Below are positions 43,410 through 52,102 of a DNA stretch of 64,000 bases, one piece after another. A program made the position numbers and the translations under genes. The notes under the pieces were generated by a model that made no database searches, was not told the origin of the DNA, and worked only from the letters and a program-made list of their open reading frames with translations. Each line of letters starts with the position of its first letter. Position 1 is the stretch's first letter. This DNA comes from Leifsonia williamsii. GTDB taxonomy: Bacteria; Actinomycetota; Actinomycetes; Actinomycetales; Microbacteriaceae. The stretch is from NCBI RefSeq assembly GCF_030433685.1, contig NZ_JAROCF010000001.1, positions 1,922,001 to 1,986,000 of the forward strand. The letters are read 5' to 3'.

Positions 43410-44630
43410 CTACGGAGCCGTCCCGTCGTGCCGGTGCGCCTTCAGCTCGTGCCGCTCGGCCTTGCGCTCGGCGCCCTCCTGCCTCATCAGGGCGCGGGTC
43501 GCTTCCAGGTCGCCGAGCATCGGCCGCCAGGTGCGGGCGCGGGGGTCGGAGTCGACCAGCACCGCGCGGACCAGCAGCGTCAGCGGCACCGCCAGGATCG
43601 CGCCGATCGCCCCGAGGACGACCGCCCAGAACAGCACGGAGAAGAAGGTGAGCGTCTGGCTCAGCGCCACCGCGTTGCCGACCACCTTCGGCTGCACCAC
43701 CGACTGGACCACCGCGTTGATGACGCCGTAGACGATGATGACGGCGACGACGGTCGGCCAGCCTCCCGTCAGCCAGCCGAACACCAGCGGCGGCACGAGG
43801 GCGATGAAGTAGCCGACGTTCGGGATGAACGAGCACAGGAACGACAGGATGGCCCACAGCAGCGCCGCCGGCACGCCGAGGATCAGGAGCGCGACGCCGT
43901 TGATCACGCCCTGCACGACGCCGAGCGCCGTCGTCACGACCATGTAGCGGCGGACGCTGTGCGCGAAGCCGGTCAGCGCGTAGACGAGGTTCGGTCGCAC
44001 CGGTTGCAGCTGCCGTAGCAGCGTCGGCGTGTAGGCGGCGTCCGCCGGCATCAGGATGAGCATGGTCAGCACCACGACCAGGAACGACACCAGGCCGAAC
44101 GCGCCGCCCAGCAGCCCGGTGAAGAAGTCGAGGAACTTCGACGGGTCGAAGCCCTTGGTGATCTGCGACACCTCCTGCGGCCCGACGCCGATGCTCTGCA
44201 GCCAGGAGCCGATCTGCTGGCCCGCCTGCTCCAGCTGCGGCTTGTACTGCGGCAGCATGGCGACGAACTGTGCGAGAGCGATCACGATGACCGCGGCGAA
44301 GGCGGCGAGGAGCGCGAAGATCGTCAGCGCGACCGCCCCGGTGGCGACCCCCTCCGGAGTGCCGTGCCTGGTCAGCCAGACGCGCACCGGCTGGGCGCAG
44401 ATGGTGAGGACGAGCGCGAGGAGGGTCGGTGCGAGGATGCCGCTGATCGCGGCCATGCCGAACGACACGACCGTCGCTCCGGCCAGCGCGAGCAGGATGC
44501 GGGTGCTGCGCCCGACCCCGGTCTGCACGGAGGCGGCTGTGCTCTCGGCGTCCGCGTCGTCTCCGCTGGGGGGCGCGGGCTGCGGCGTCTTCGCGCGGCG
44601 CCGGAGCGGCCACCACTGCGGTGTGGGCAT
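43410..44630 (-). CDS. AI-2E family transporter (DUF20)
   Basis: A 406-residue membrane protein with about eight spans and the large extracytoplasmic/central helical insertion typical of AI-2E proteins (LPQYKPQLEQAGQQIGSW). Conserved blocks SFIPNVGYFIALVPPLVFGW and VVQPKVVGNAVALSQTLTF are signatures. Members export autoinducer-2 or act as Na+(Li+)/H+ antiporters. The C-terminal tail is basic and His-rich. SD GAGGAG before ATG. Confidence 0.88.
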   Translation of the reverse strand: MPTPQWWPLRRRAKTPQPAPPSGDDADAESTAASVQTGVGRSTRILLALAGATVVSFGMAAISGILAPTLLALVLTICAQPVRVWLTRHGTPEGVATGAVALTIFALLAAFAAVIVIALAQFVAMLPQYKPQLEQAGQQIGSWLQSIGVGPQEVSQITKGFDPSKFLDFFTGLLGGAFGLVSFLVVVLTMLILMPADAAYTPTLLRQLQPVRPNLVYALTGFAHSVRRYMVVTTALGVVQGVINGVALLILGVPAALLWAILSFLCSFIPNVGYFIALVPPLVFGWLTGGWPTVVAVIIVYGVINAVVQSVVQPKVVGNAVALSQTLTFFSVLFWAVVLGAIGAILAVPLTLLVRAVLVDSDPRARTWRPMLGDLEATRALMRQEGAERKAERHELKAHRHDGTAP

Positions 44631-44765
44631 GGCTGCTCCTCACTGCGCGCGGAGCCGGGCAGGGCTCGAGCGGGCGCGCATCGCGTGCGGTGAGACGGCC
44701 GGGCGGGCGGGTGCCCGCCCGGCCGTGGCGCCGGGTCGCCGAGCGACTCGGCGGGTCCGTCGGCC

Positions 44766-44817
44766 CAGGCCGTCGGTTCAGGCCGTCGGTTCAGGCCGTC
44801 GGTTCAGGCCGTCGGTG
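44766..44817. repeat. 13-bp tandem repeat, four copies, across the stop of the SHOCT gene
   Basis: Unit CAGGCCGTCGGTT repeated four times (last base G in the final copy). The last unit contains the TGA stop of the gene at 44804, so the other units lie directly downstream. Confidence 0.9.
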
Positions 44818-45301
44818 CCGCAGGCGGCGTCGTCCCGGTGGGCGGTGCTGCTGCCGCAGCGGTCGCGGCCATCGGGGCGGCATGCGCGCCGGCCCCCGAT
44901 GCAGGCGGCGTGGCGGGCCGGCCGAGCGCGACCGACTTGAGGTGCTCGAACTCGGCCGGCGAGATGGCGCCCGAGTCGAGCAGGGCCTTCGCCTTGCTGA
45001 TCTCGTCCGCCGGGCTCGACCCGGCCACCTGACGGATGTAGTCGTCGGTCGCCGACTGCATCTGACGGGCCTCCCTCTGGTTGCGCTGAGCCATTCCGGG
45101 GCCGCGCGCGATCAGGTAGACCAGCGCCGTGAGGAACGGCACGAAGATCAGGAAGATGATCCACACCGCCTTCCACCAGCCGTTGAGCGTGTGGTCACGG
45201 AACAGGTCGCTGATGATCGCGAACAGCGCGAACAGGTACGCGACGAACGCGAAGCTCCAGAAGAAGAGCCAGATGACACTCCAGAAGTTGCTCCAGTCCA
45301 T
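44804..45301 (-). CDS. Membrane protein with PLDc_N and SHOCT domains
   Basis: A 165-residue protein: two N-terminal spans (FWSVIWLFFWSFAFVAYLFALFAII split by a short loop, and WWKAVWIIFLIFVPFLTALVYLI, given here in part) ending in the ARGPGMAQRN motif of PLDc_N proteins, then a SHOCT motif (EISKAKALLDSGAISPAEFEHLK) and a Pro/Ala/Thr tail. SHOCT is a short oligomerisation motif. ATG 45301 has GGAGGGG upstream. Function unknown. Confidence 0.82.
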   Translation of the reverse strand: MDWSNFWSVIWLFFWSFAFVAYLFALFAIISDLFRDHTLNGWWKAVWIIFLIFVPFLTALVYLIARGPGMAQRNQREARQMQSATDDYIRQVAGSSPADEISKAKALLDSGAISPAEFEHLKSVALGRPATPPASGAGAHAAPMAATAAAAAPPTGTTPPAAPTA

Positions 45302-45533
45302 TACGGTTCACCCCTCCCTCCGGGCCCGGTCGAGCCTGGATGTGGGCTGAAGATAACTCCGCCGACCGCCTTCCGGCTATACCGCAGTTTTGCCGTCTTC
45401 CCGGGGGCGCCCGATGCCCGTACGGTTTGGGCGTGCGAGCCGCTCCGCGTGCGCGGCACCCCTCCGCCGCGTACGCGGTTCCGCCCGCCGGCCCCTGCGA
45501 CCGGCGGGGCGGCAGGACCGCCGCGGCCTCCGA

Positions 45534-46409
45534 TCAGGACAGCGCGGCGAGCTCCCGGGGGAGGCGGTCGACGAGCTCCGACGCGAGGTAGCCGACCGGC
45601 GCGAGGTCCGCAGCCAGCGCCGCGCCCGCGGCCGTGTGCAGGTAGGTGCCCCACACCGCCGCCTGCAGCGGGTCGGCGCCGCGCGCGGCAAGGCCCGCGA
45701 TGGCGCCGGATTGGACGTCGCCGCTGCCGGAGGTGCCCAGCCCGTGGTCGTCGTCGTCGAGCGCGAACAGGTCGCCGGCGGGGGAGGCGATGCGCCCGAA
45801 GCAGCTCACCACCGCGTCGTAGTGGCGCGCGATCGCGAGGGTGTCGTCGTCGAGCGAGCGGAGGTCGCGGCCCAGCAGCCGCGCCGCCTCCGCCTGGTTC
45901 GGCGTGAGGATGCGCCGCCCGCGACCGGCGAGCCGCGGGTGGCCGGCGAGCGCACCGAGCGCGAAGGCGTCGAGCACGAGCACGGTGTCGCGTCCGACCG
46001 CGCGGGCCGCGCGGGGCAGCATGCGGGCGGTCTCGGCCGCGTCGTCCAGTCCGGGGCCGAGCAGCACCGCATCGGCCGAGTGGAGGTCGTCGGCCGCAGC
46101 CCCCAGCGCCGAGCCGCGCACGTGGCCGTCGCGCGTCTCGGCCAGCGGGACGACACCCGACTCCGGCACCGCGACGGCGACGGCGGTGGCGACCGAGGCG
46201 CCGACCGCCAGGCTCAGCCTCCCCGCTCCGACCCGCAGCGCCGCCCGGCCGGCGAGCATCGCCGCGCCGGGAGAGCGGGAGGCGCCGCCCACGACCAGCA
46301 CGGACCCGCGCGACCGCTTCGAGCCGGTGGCCTCCGGCAGCGGCCAGCCGCGCAGCAGCTCGGGCGTCACGCGCCGCGGAGCTGCGCCGCCGCGATCACG
46401 CGTCGGCAC
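45534..46409 (-). CDS. nnrD: ADP-dependent NAD(P)H-hydrate dehydratase
   Basis: A 291-residue ribokinase-like enzyme that repairs hydrated NAD(P)H using ADP. Motifs: GSVLVVGGASRSPGAAMLAGRAALR, LLGPGL, LTPNQAEAARLLG, and the anion-hole region GTSGSGDVQSGAIAGLAARG (GSGD in place of the common GTGD). The epimerase domain fused in many NnrDs is absent. The GTG start overlaps the upstream histidine phosphatase by 14 bp. Very likely intact. Confidence 0.87.
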   Translation of the reverse strand: MPTRDRGGAAPRRVTPELLRGWPLPEATGSKRSRGSVLVVGGASRSPGAAMLAGRAALRVGAGRLSLAVGASVATAVAVAVPESGVVPLAETRDGHVRGSALGAAADDLHSADAVLLGPGLDDAAETARMLPRAARAVGRDTVLVLDAFALGALAGHPRLAGRGRRILTPNQAEAARLLGRDLRSLDDDTLAIARHYDAVVSCFGRIASPAGDLFALDDDDHGLGTSGSGDVQSGAIAGLAARGADPLQAAVWGTYLHTAAGAALAADLAPVGYLASELVDRLPRELAALS

Positions 46410-47106
46410 GGGTCGCCCCAGGGTGCTCGGTGGCGGGGAGGCCCGCGACGGCGAGGTGGGCGTCGTCGGCGAACGCCTCCACGCGCCACCGGCCGTCGTC
46501 CGCCTGGGTGAGCGCGGTCACGGACGCGTTGGTCACCGGGCGGGTGAGCAGGAAGTCCGCGAGCTCCTCCTCGGTCATCCCGAGCAGCACGTAGAGGAAG
46601 ACGCTGACGATGGCGTCGTGCGCGAACACGGCGACGGTGTCGGCCGCCGGGAGGTCGCGCAGGAACGAGCGCAGCCGCAGCGCCAGGTCGGCCCACGACT
46701 CGCCGCCCGGCGGCCGGTAGTACAGCTTGCCGACCCAGCGGCGCCGGGCCGCCTCGTCGGGCAGGCGGCGCTCGACTCCCAGGGTCGTGAGCGCGTCGAT
46801 GACGCCGAGCTCGCGGTCGCGCAGCCGCTCGTCGATGCGCAGCGGCGCCTGCTCGCCGAGGGCGATGCGACCGGTCTGCAGCGCGCGGCGGTACGGGGAG
46901 CTGAACAGCACGACGTCGGCCGGCAGCGCATCGCGCAGCCGCGCCCCCAGGGCGGCGGCCTGCAGCTCGCCGAGCGGGGAGAGCGGGATGTCGGCGTCGC
47001 GCGCCTGCACCGCGATCGTCTCGCTGCCCGCGGCCTCGGCGGCCGTGGCGGCGACGTTCGCGGTGCTCTCGCCGTGCCGGATGAGGAGGAGCCTGCGAGC
47101 GGTCAT
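46396..47106 (-). CDS. Histidine phosphatase family protein
   Basis: A 236-residue phosphoglycerate-mutase-like phosphatase. The catalytic RHGES motif lies at residues 9-13 (LLLIRHGESTANV) and the second histidine in VAVFAHDAIVSVFLY, with the conserved proton donor Glu in the DRELGVIDAL region and the Arg in SSPYRRALQT. Substrate unknown. Its ATG overlaps the stop of the upstream terpenoid-cyclase-fold gene (ATGA), and its end overlaps the dehydratase start, making a three-gene unit. Confidence 0.88.
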   Translation of the reverse strand: MTARRLLLIRHGESTANVAATAAEAAGSETIAVQARDADIPLSPLGELQAAALGARLRDALPADVVLFSSPYRRALQTGRIALGEQAPLRIDERLRDRELGVIDALTTLGVERRLPDEAARRRWVGKLYYRPPGGESWADLALRLRSFLRDLPAADTVAVFAHDAIVSVFLYVLLGMTEEELADFLLTRPVTNASVTALTQADDGRWRVEAFADDAHLAVAGLPATEHPGATRADA

Positions 47107-48026
47107 GCGGAGGACTGTACGCCCGCTCCCGCCCAGTCCAACACGCGCAGCGCCCGCAGCGTGACCATGCGGCTCGGCTCGCCCACCGCCTCCAGGTCGA
47201 TCAGCGGCCGCCCGGGCAGCACGCGGTCGAGCAGCCAGCGGCCGTCGGGAAGGCGCTTGCTCTCGACCAGTGCCACGGCCTCCGCCGCCCGCTCGTCATA
47301 GGGCACGCCGGCAGCGCGCAGGTGGTCCAGCCCGCGGAGCACGTCGTAGTGCCAGTACGCCGGGAAGTGGAAGGCGAGCCAGTGCTCGTCGGGGACGACG
47401 CCGTCGCGCAGCCGCCGCATCATCCGGCGCTCCAGCAGGTACTCCTGGCCGCGGGCGAGCGCGGTCCGCACGTCGGTCGGCCCACCGCCGTCGCGGTAGG
47501 CGGCCAGCCCCTCCAGCACGCAGATCGTGCTGTGGAACGAGCCGGGCTCCTGCCGGGTGCGGGCGTAGCAGTTCCAGCCGCCGTCATCCTGCTGCTGCGA
47601 GAGGAGGAGCGCGACCAGCTCCTCGCGCGCCTCGCCGAAGTACGCGCTCGCGGTGAGGACGCGGCCGTTGATGCACGGCTCCTCCTCGCCGACGAAGAAG
47701 GGGTGGTGGTCCCACTCGGCACCCCAGTCGACGCCGGCCTTCACCCGCTCCACCGCCTCCCGCACCCGGGCGTCGCGCGGCCGGACGCCGAGCGTCGCGA
47801 GCAGCAGCAGCGCGTCGTCGGTGGCCGTGCGGTCCTCGGGCAGCCACACCGCGCCGCCCCAGGTGCCGTCAGCGTCCTGCCGGTCGAGCACCGCGGCGCC
47901 CCAGCCCTCGTGCGCGACGCGCTCGCGCTCGTTCGTCCACTCCGCCGCGTGCTCGCGCAGCAGGTCGCGCCTCACCTGCCAGCGCACCGCCGGATCCCCC
48001 TCGAGCAGCCACCCCACCACATCCAT
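47103..48026 (-). CDS. Terpenoid cyclase/prenyltransferase-fold protein
   Basis: A 307-residue (alpha/alpha)6-barrel protein. Repeats of the QW-like type are visible: LDRQDADGTWGGAVW, LLSQQQDDGGWNCYA and SKRLPDGRWLLD. There is no DxDD motif of squalene cyclases, so cyclase activity is doubtful. CINGRVLTASAYFGEA and FHSTICVLEGLAAY hold conserved Cys and His that may bind metal, as in protein prenyltransferases. Starts leaderless (TAGGGT 6 nt before the ATG). Confidence 0.75.
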   Translation of the reverse strand: MDVVGWLLEGDPAVRWQVRRDLLREHAAEWTNERERVAHEGWGAAVLDRQDADGTWGGAVWLPEDRTATDDALLLLATLGVRPRDARVREAVERVKAGVDWGAEWDHHPFFVGEEEPCINGRVLTASAYFGEAREELVALLLSQQQDDGGWNCYARTRQEPGSFHSTICVLEGLAAYRDGGGPTDVRTALARGQEYLLERRMMRRLRDGVVPDEHWLAFHFPAYWHYDVLRGLDHLRAAGVPYDERAAEAVALVESKRLPDGRWLLDRVLPGRPLIDLEAVGEPSRMVTLRALRVLDWAGAGVQSSA

Positions 48027-48032
48027 GCCGCG

Positions 48033-48038
48033 ACCCTA
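48033..48038 (-). promoter_or_regulatory. -10 hexamer TAGGGT, leaderless start of the cyclase-fold gene
   Basis: On the minus strand TAGGGT is followed by CGCGGC and then the ATG at 48026. Confidence 0.5.
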
Positions 48039-48062
48039 GCCTCGGGCACCGACACCGGCACT

Positions 48063-48087
48063 ACCCGCAACGAGTCACGACCCGACG
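48063..48087. repeat. 25-bp dispersed element, copy 1
   Basis: ACCCGCAACG-AG-TCACGAC-C-CGACG; 22 of 25 bases match the element at 60357-60381. Lies 18 nt downstream of the XRE regulator stop, read on the minus strand. Confidence 0.65.
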
Positions 48088-48104
48088 AGCGGGTGGGTGG
48101 ACGG

Positions 48105-48944
48105 TCAGGCGAAGGACTGGGTGCCGAGCACGGAGAGCAGCGCGAGCTTCTCGGCGGCCTCCGTGCGCGGGGAGGCGGTGAGCACGAGCAGGCACTGCGA
48201 CTGGTCCTCGGTGAACAGCGCCTGGCAGTCCAGCTCGATCGCGCCGAGCTCCGGGTGCACGAGCGTCTTGTGGTCCTCGAACCGCCGAGCCACCTCGTGC
48301 CGCTCCCACAGCTGCGCGAACTCGGGGCTCTCGCGCAGCAGCGCGCGCACCAGCTCCCCGGCGCGCGACCGCGCCCCGAGCATGCCGTACGCGTCGCGCA
48401 GGGAGGCCACCTGCGCGCGGCTCTGCCGGTCGCGGTCCTCCTCGGGGTACATCGCACGCGCGGTCTCCGGCTGCGTGAACCAGCGGTAGTACTCGCTGCG
48501 CTCCAGCCCGGTGTAGCCCGACCGGTCGCCGAGCAGGGCGACCGCCATGCGGTTCTGCACCAGCGTCTCCCCGGTGTTCGACAGCACCAGCGCGGGCGTG
48601 TCCTCCAGCCGGTCGAGCACCCGCTGCAGCGCGGGAGGCACGTGCGCGCCTCCCGAGAGCCGGTCCGGCGGGTTGTGGCCGGCGACCCGGTAGAGATAAT
48701 CGCGCTCGTCGGCGCTCAGCCGCAACGCCCGGGCGAGGGAGTCGAGCATCTGCTCGCTCGGCTGCGGGCCGCGGCGCTGCTCCAGCCGCGTGTAGTAGTC
48801 GGCGGACATCGCGGCGAGCAGGGCGACCTCCTCGCGGCGCAGTCCGGCGGCGCGGCGGCGGGCTCCGGCGGGCAGCCCGACGTCGGCCGGCTGCAGCGTC
48901 TCCCGGTGGCGGCGGAGGAAGTCGGCGAGCGCGGAGCGGTCCAT
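48105..48944 (-). CDS. XRE-family regulator with MmyB-like ligand-binding domain
   Basis: A 279-residue regulator: HTH_31/XRE domain at residues 25-85 (RREEVALLAAMSADYYTRLEQRRG) and a C-terminal MmyB-like PAS domain (LDRLEDTPALVLSNTGETLVQNRMAVALLG, shown in parts). In this family the C-terminal domain binds a hydrophobic ligand such as a fatty acid. The divergent SDR gene at 49046 is its probable target, the common arrangement for MmyB-type regulators. SD GGAGGG directly precedes the ATG. Confidence 0.9.
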   Translation of the reverse strand: MDRSALADFLRRHRETLQPADVGLPAGARRRAAGLRREEVALLAAMSADYYTRLEQRRGPQPSEQMLDSLARALRLSADERDYLYRVAGHNPPDRLSGGAHVPPALQRVLDRLEDTPALVLSNTGETLVQNRMAVALLGDRSGYTGLERSEYYRWFTQPETARAMYPEEDRDRQSRAQVASLRDAYGMLGARSRAGELVRALLRESPEFAQLWERHEVARRFEDHKTLVHPELGAIELDCQALFTEDQSQCLLVLTASPRTEAAEKLALLSVLGTQSFA

Positions 48945-49045
48945 CCCTCCATGATGCGCGACCGGGAGCGGCGCAACCAGGGATCGCCGATCCTCCGATG
49001 AGCGGTTCCCTTCCCCCGCCTCGCACTGCGACGGAGGCTGATGGC

Positions 49046-49822
49046 ATGAACATCACAGGGAACACCGTCTTCATCCCCGGCGCGACGAGCGGCATCGGCC
49101 TCGCGCTGGCCGTCGCCCTCCAGCAGCGCGGCAACACCGTCGTCGTCGGCGGCCGCCGCACCGACCTGCTCGAGCGGATCGCCGCCGAGCACCCCGGCAT
49201 CGACACCGTGCGCATCGACACCGCCGACCCCGACAGCATCCAGGAGGCCGCGGCGACCGTGCTCCAGGCGCACCCCGATCTCAACGTGCTCGTCACCATG
49301 GCGGGAATCATGCGCGTGGAGGACTGGCACCGCCCCGAGGGCTTCCTCGCGACTGCGGAGGCGACCGTCACCACGAACCTGCTCGGCCCGATCCGCCTCA
49401 TCGGCGCGTTCATCGAGCACCTGCAGACCCGGCCCGACGCGACGATCGTGACCGTGTCGTCCGGGCTGGCCTTCGCCCCGCTCGCCGCGACCCCGACCTA
49501 CAACGCGACCAAGGCGGCCATCCACCTCCTCAGCGAGAGCATCCGCCTCCAGCTCGCCGGCAGCAGCGTGAAGATCGTGGAGCTGGAGCCGCCGTCGGTC
49601 GCCACCGATCTCATGCCCGGGCAGCGTGAGAGCGCCTTCGCGATGCCGCTCGACGCGTTCGTCGCCGAGGTCATGCAGCTGATCGAGACGCAGCCCGACG
49701 CGACGGAGATCCAGGTCGAGCGGGTGAAGTTCCTCCGCTACGGGGAGGCTCGCGGCGACTACGCCGAGGTGGTGCGGGTGCTCAACGCGTCCGACCCGCA
49801 CGGCAAGGACGCGGCCGCCTGA
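49046..49822 (+). CDS. Short-chain dehydrogenase/reductase (DltE-like)
   Basis: A 258-residue SDR. NAD(P) motif IPGATSGIGLALA (G-x3-G-x-G), GRRTDLL with Arg suggesting NADP, the catalytic serine in VSSGLAFAP, and YNATKAA (Y-x3-K). SD GGAGG lies 8 nt before the ATG. Divergent from the MmyB-type regulator, 101 bp between starts. Substrate unknown; regulator and enzyme probably form a small inducible redox module. Confidence 0.9.
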   Translation: MNITGNTVFIPGATSGIGLALAVALQQRGNTVVVGGRRTDLLERIAAEHPGIDTVRIDTADPDSIQEAAATVLQAHPDLNVLVTMAGIMRVEDWHRPEGFLATAEATVTTNLLGPIRLIGAFIEHLQTRPDATIVTVSSGLAFAPLAATPTYNATKAAIHLLSESIRLQLAGSSVKIVELEPPSVATDLMPGQRESAFAMPLDAFVAEVMQLIETQPDATEIQVERVKFLRYGEARGDYAEVVRVLNASDPHGKDAAA

Positions 49823-49850
49823 GCGGCCGGCCCTCGGCCTTCGGTCTCAT

Positions 49851-49908
49851 CGATGTGTCACGACACGCCGTGCGGGCGCTCGCCTGCACGGCGTGTTGCG
49901 CCACATCG
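49851..49908. terminator. Two-part hairpin between convergent genes
   Basis: Outer arms CGATGTG (49851-49857) and CACATCG (49902-49908), inner arms ACACGCCGTGC (49863-49873) and GCACGGCGTGT (49886-49896), separated by unpaired 5-nt bulges. Followed by GAGTAC. Lies between the SDR and the YcaQ-type gene. Confidence 0.65.
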
Positions 49909-49931
49909 AGTACGACGGGCGGTGAGGCCGC

Positions 49932-51032
49932 TCACGGCCACGCGACCGTGAGCCCCTGCCAGGCCGCGAGCTGGTCGACCGCCGTGCGCACGGCCTCCCG
50001 CGTCGCGGCGTCAGCGTGCTCGTCCTCGTGCACGGCCGCGACGCGCAGGAGGCCGGCTTTGCGGTCGGCGGTCGCGTCGAGCTTGCCGATCAGGCGGTCG
50101 TCGTGGAGGATCGGCAGCGCGAAGTAGCCCCACCGCCGTTTCGCCGCCGGCTTGTACATCTCGAGCAGGTACTCGAAGCCGAAGACCTCCTGCGTGCGGA
50201 TGCGGTCGTGGACGAGCCGGTCGAACGGCGACAGCAGTGCGGTCCGGCCCCGGAACCCGGCGCCGACCGCCTCCGCCCCGACGAGCGCGGGATCGACCCG
50301 CCAGCGCAGCCGGCTGCCCTCCACCGTCGCCTCGTCGCCGGCCTCGCCGACCAGCTGCGGGCGCGCGATACCCAGCGAGCGGAGCCTCCGCTCGTCGCGC
50401 AGCGGACGCGCCTGCTCCTCGGGCACCGGTTCGGGGAGGTCGGGGTGGAGGCGCTCGGTGAGGTCCCAGGTGCGCTGGCGGCCGATGCGCCCGGCGACCG
50501 CGATCTCGCCGCGCGCGGCCAGCGCCTCGAGCATCCGGGTGACGTTCTGCTCGTGCGTCCATCCGCTCGAGACCCACGGCGTCTGGGCGGTGTCGGGGAT
50601 GTCCTTCGACAGCAGCGGCCCCTCGGCGCGGAGGCGGTCGAGCACGTCCTGCCGGAAGCGCGGATTGGCGGCGAGCCACGCCCGCCAGCCGCCGTGCTCC
50701 GGGCCCGCGGACATCCGGTCGAGCAGCAGCGGGAGGTCGGAGACCGGCCGGATCATCGCGAACGGCGGCGTCACCGGGTCGTCCTGGGCCTTGAGCTCGT
50801 AGAGGAGGCGGTCCTCCTCGAGCGCGGCCCGCAGCTGCTCGGGCCGGTAGTCGGCACCGAGGCGGGTGAAGGCGATGAGGTCGGCGCTCGGCGCGACGGC
50901 CGCGGTGGGGTCGAGCTGCAGGAAGGTGAGGTGCTCGACCAGCGGCACCAGCTCGCCCGGCCGGTCGGCGTCGAGCCGCTGGGCCCGCACCGCGATCCGC
51001 CGGGCTTCGTCGCGCTCGAGGTGGATGGTCAT
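49932..51032 (-). CDS. Winged-helix DNA glycosylase, YcaQ/AlkX-like (HTH_42)
   Basis: A 366-residue protein of the HTH_42 family with tandem winged helices. The catalytic-type motif QLD is at residues 39-41 (LTFLQLDPTAAVAPS), matching the QxD of YcaQ rather than the QxQ of AlkZ; YcaQ-type enzymes unhook interstrand crosslinks. Also RTALLSPFDRLVHDR and the C-terminal LGKLDA-type strand (IGKLDATADRKAG). ATG overlaps the FAD oxidoreductase stop (ATGA). It may repair damage made by reactive products. Confidence 0.85.
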   Translation of the reverse strand: MTIHLERDEARRIAVRAQRLDADRPGELVPLVEHLTFLQLDPTAAVAPSADLIAFTRLGADYRPEQLRAALEEDRLLYELKAQDDPVTPPFAMIRPVSDLPLLLDRMSAGPEHGGWRAWLAANPRFRQDVLDRLRAEGPLLSKDIPDTAQTPWVSSGWTHEQNVTRMLEALAARGEIAVAGRIGRQRTWDLTERLHPDLPEPVPEEQARPLRDERRLRSLGIARPQLVGEAGDEATVEGSRLRWRVDPALVGAEAVGAGFRGRTALLSPFDRLVHDRIRTQEVFGFEYLLEMYKPAAKRRWGYFALPILHDDRLIGKLDATADRKAGLLRVAAVHEDEHADAATREAVRTAVDQLAAWQGLTVAWP

Positions 51033-52102
51033 GCGTCGAGCACCCGCCGCGCGAGCAGGTCGCCCACCAGCGGGCCCATCGTCAGCCCGGCGGCGCCGAA
51101 GCCCGCGTTCACGAACAGGCCGGCGTGCCCCTCCACCGGTCCGAACACCGGCTCGTCGCCGTCGGCCAGCGGACGCAGCCCCACGCGGGTTTCGATCACC
51201 GTGGCGTCGGCGAGGCCCGGCGCGACGGCGAGGGCGTCGGCGAGCACCTGGCGGAGGCCGTCCGCGGTCTCGCGCGCGTCGAAGCCCGAACCCGTCTCGC
51301 GAGTCGCCCCGGCGACCACCCGGCCGCCGTCGAACGCGACCAGGTAGTGCGGAGCGACCGGATGCACCGAGGGCCAGTCGCGCGTCTCGACGCCCTCGAC
51401 CCGCAGGTGCACGAGCTGCCCGCGCTGCGGCTCCACGCCGACGCGGGCGCCGAGCGGCGCGAGCAGGAGGTCGGTCCAGGCGCCCGCCGCGACGACGACC
51501 GCGTCGGCCGGGACCGCGCGGCCCTCCACCTCCACGCCGCCGCTCTCGGTCAGTGCCGCCGTGCCCTCGATCAGCTCGGCCCCGTGCGCCTGGGCTCCGG
51601 CGAGGAGCGCCTCGCGCAGCCGACGGCCGTCGACCCGGGCGCCGCCGCTGAGGTGGAGGGCGTCGAAGCCGTCGGCGAGCGGCGGGAACAGCTCGCGCGC
51701 CTCCGCCGCGCCGATCCGGCGCACCTCGCCGATCGTGGCGGCCTCGGCCGCCCGGGACGCGATGCGCTCCTCGGCCGCGTCGATCACCGCGCGATCGCGA
51801 TTGACGACGAGCGCTCCGGCGCGGTGGTAGCCGGTGTCACGCACTCCGGCCTCCGCCAGCCGTTCCACGAGTTCGGGGTAGTAGTCGGCGGCGGCCGCAT
51901 AGAGGCGGTAGAAGTCGCCGCCCGCCGACGAGCTCCACGGCTGGATGATGCCGGCTCCCGCCGCGGTCGCCCGGCCCGCGAGCCCCGCCTCGACGAACGT
52001 CACCGCGGCACCCCGGCGCGCCAGTGCGAACCCGGTGGCCGCGCCGGCGACCCCGGTGCCGACGATCGCGACGCGGAGCCGCCCCTCCGCACCGCCGCTC
52101 AA
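51029..52102 (-). CDS. FAD-dependent oxidoreductase, DAO family
   Basis: A 357-residue glycine-oxidase/ThiO-like flavoprotein. N-terminal Rossmann motif VAIVGTGVAGAATGFALA, then FVEAG (Glu binding ribose), AAGIIQPWS-like loop (AGAGIIQPWSS), and the C-terminal LFVNAGFGAAGLTMGP. TTG at 52102 is chosen since it overlaps the upstream hydrolase stop (TTGA); no ATG or GTG fits nearby. Oxidises an amine or amino acid; substrate unknown. Middle gene of a three-gene coupled operon. Confidence 0.87.
   Translation of the reverse strand: MSGGAEGRLRVAIVGTGVAGAATGFALARRGAAVTFVEAGLAGRATAAGAGIIQPWSSSAGGDFYRLYAAAADYYPELVERLAEAGVRDTGYHRAGALVVNRDRAVIDAAEERIASRAAEAATIGEVRRIGAAEARELFPPLADGFDALHLSGGARVDGRRLREALLAGAQAHGAELIEGTAALTESGGVEVEGRAVPADAVVVAAGAWTDLLLAPLGARVGVEPQRGQLVHLRVEGVETRDWPSVHPVAPHYLVAFDGGRVVAGATRETGSGFDARETADGLRQVLADALAVAPGLADATVIETRVGLRPLADGDEPVFGPVEGHAGLFVNAGFGAAGLTMGPLVGDLLARRVLDA

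Noticed and set aside
45302..45533. Small ORFs or a non-coding RNA in the 232-bp gap
   Set aside because: The open frames there are short, lack ribosome sites and have shadow-like composition; no stable long hairpin was seen. The gap is only the upstream region of the SHOCT gene and the 3' side of the dehydratase gene.
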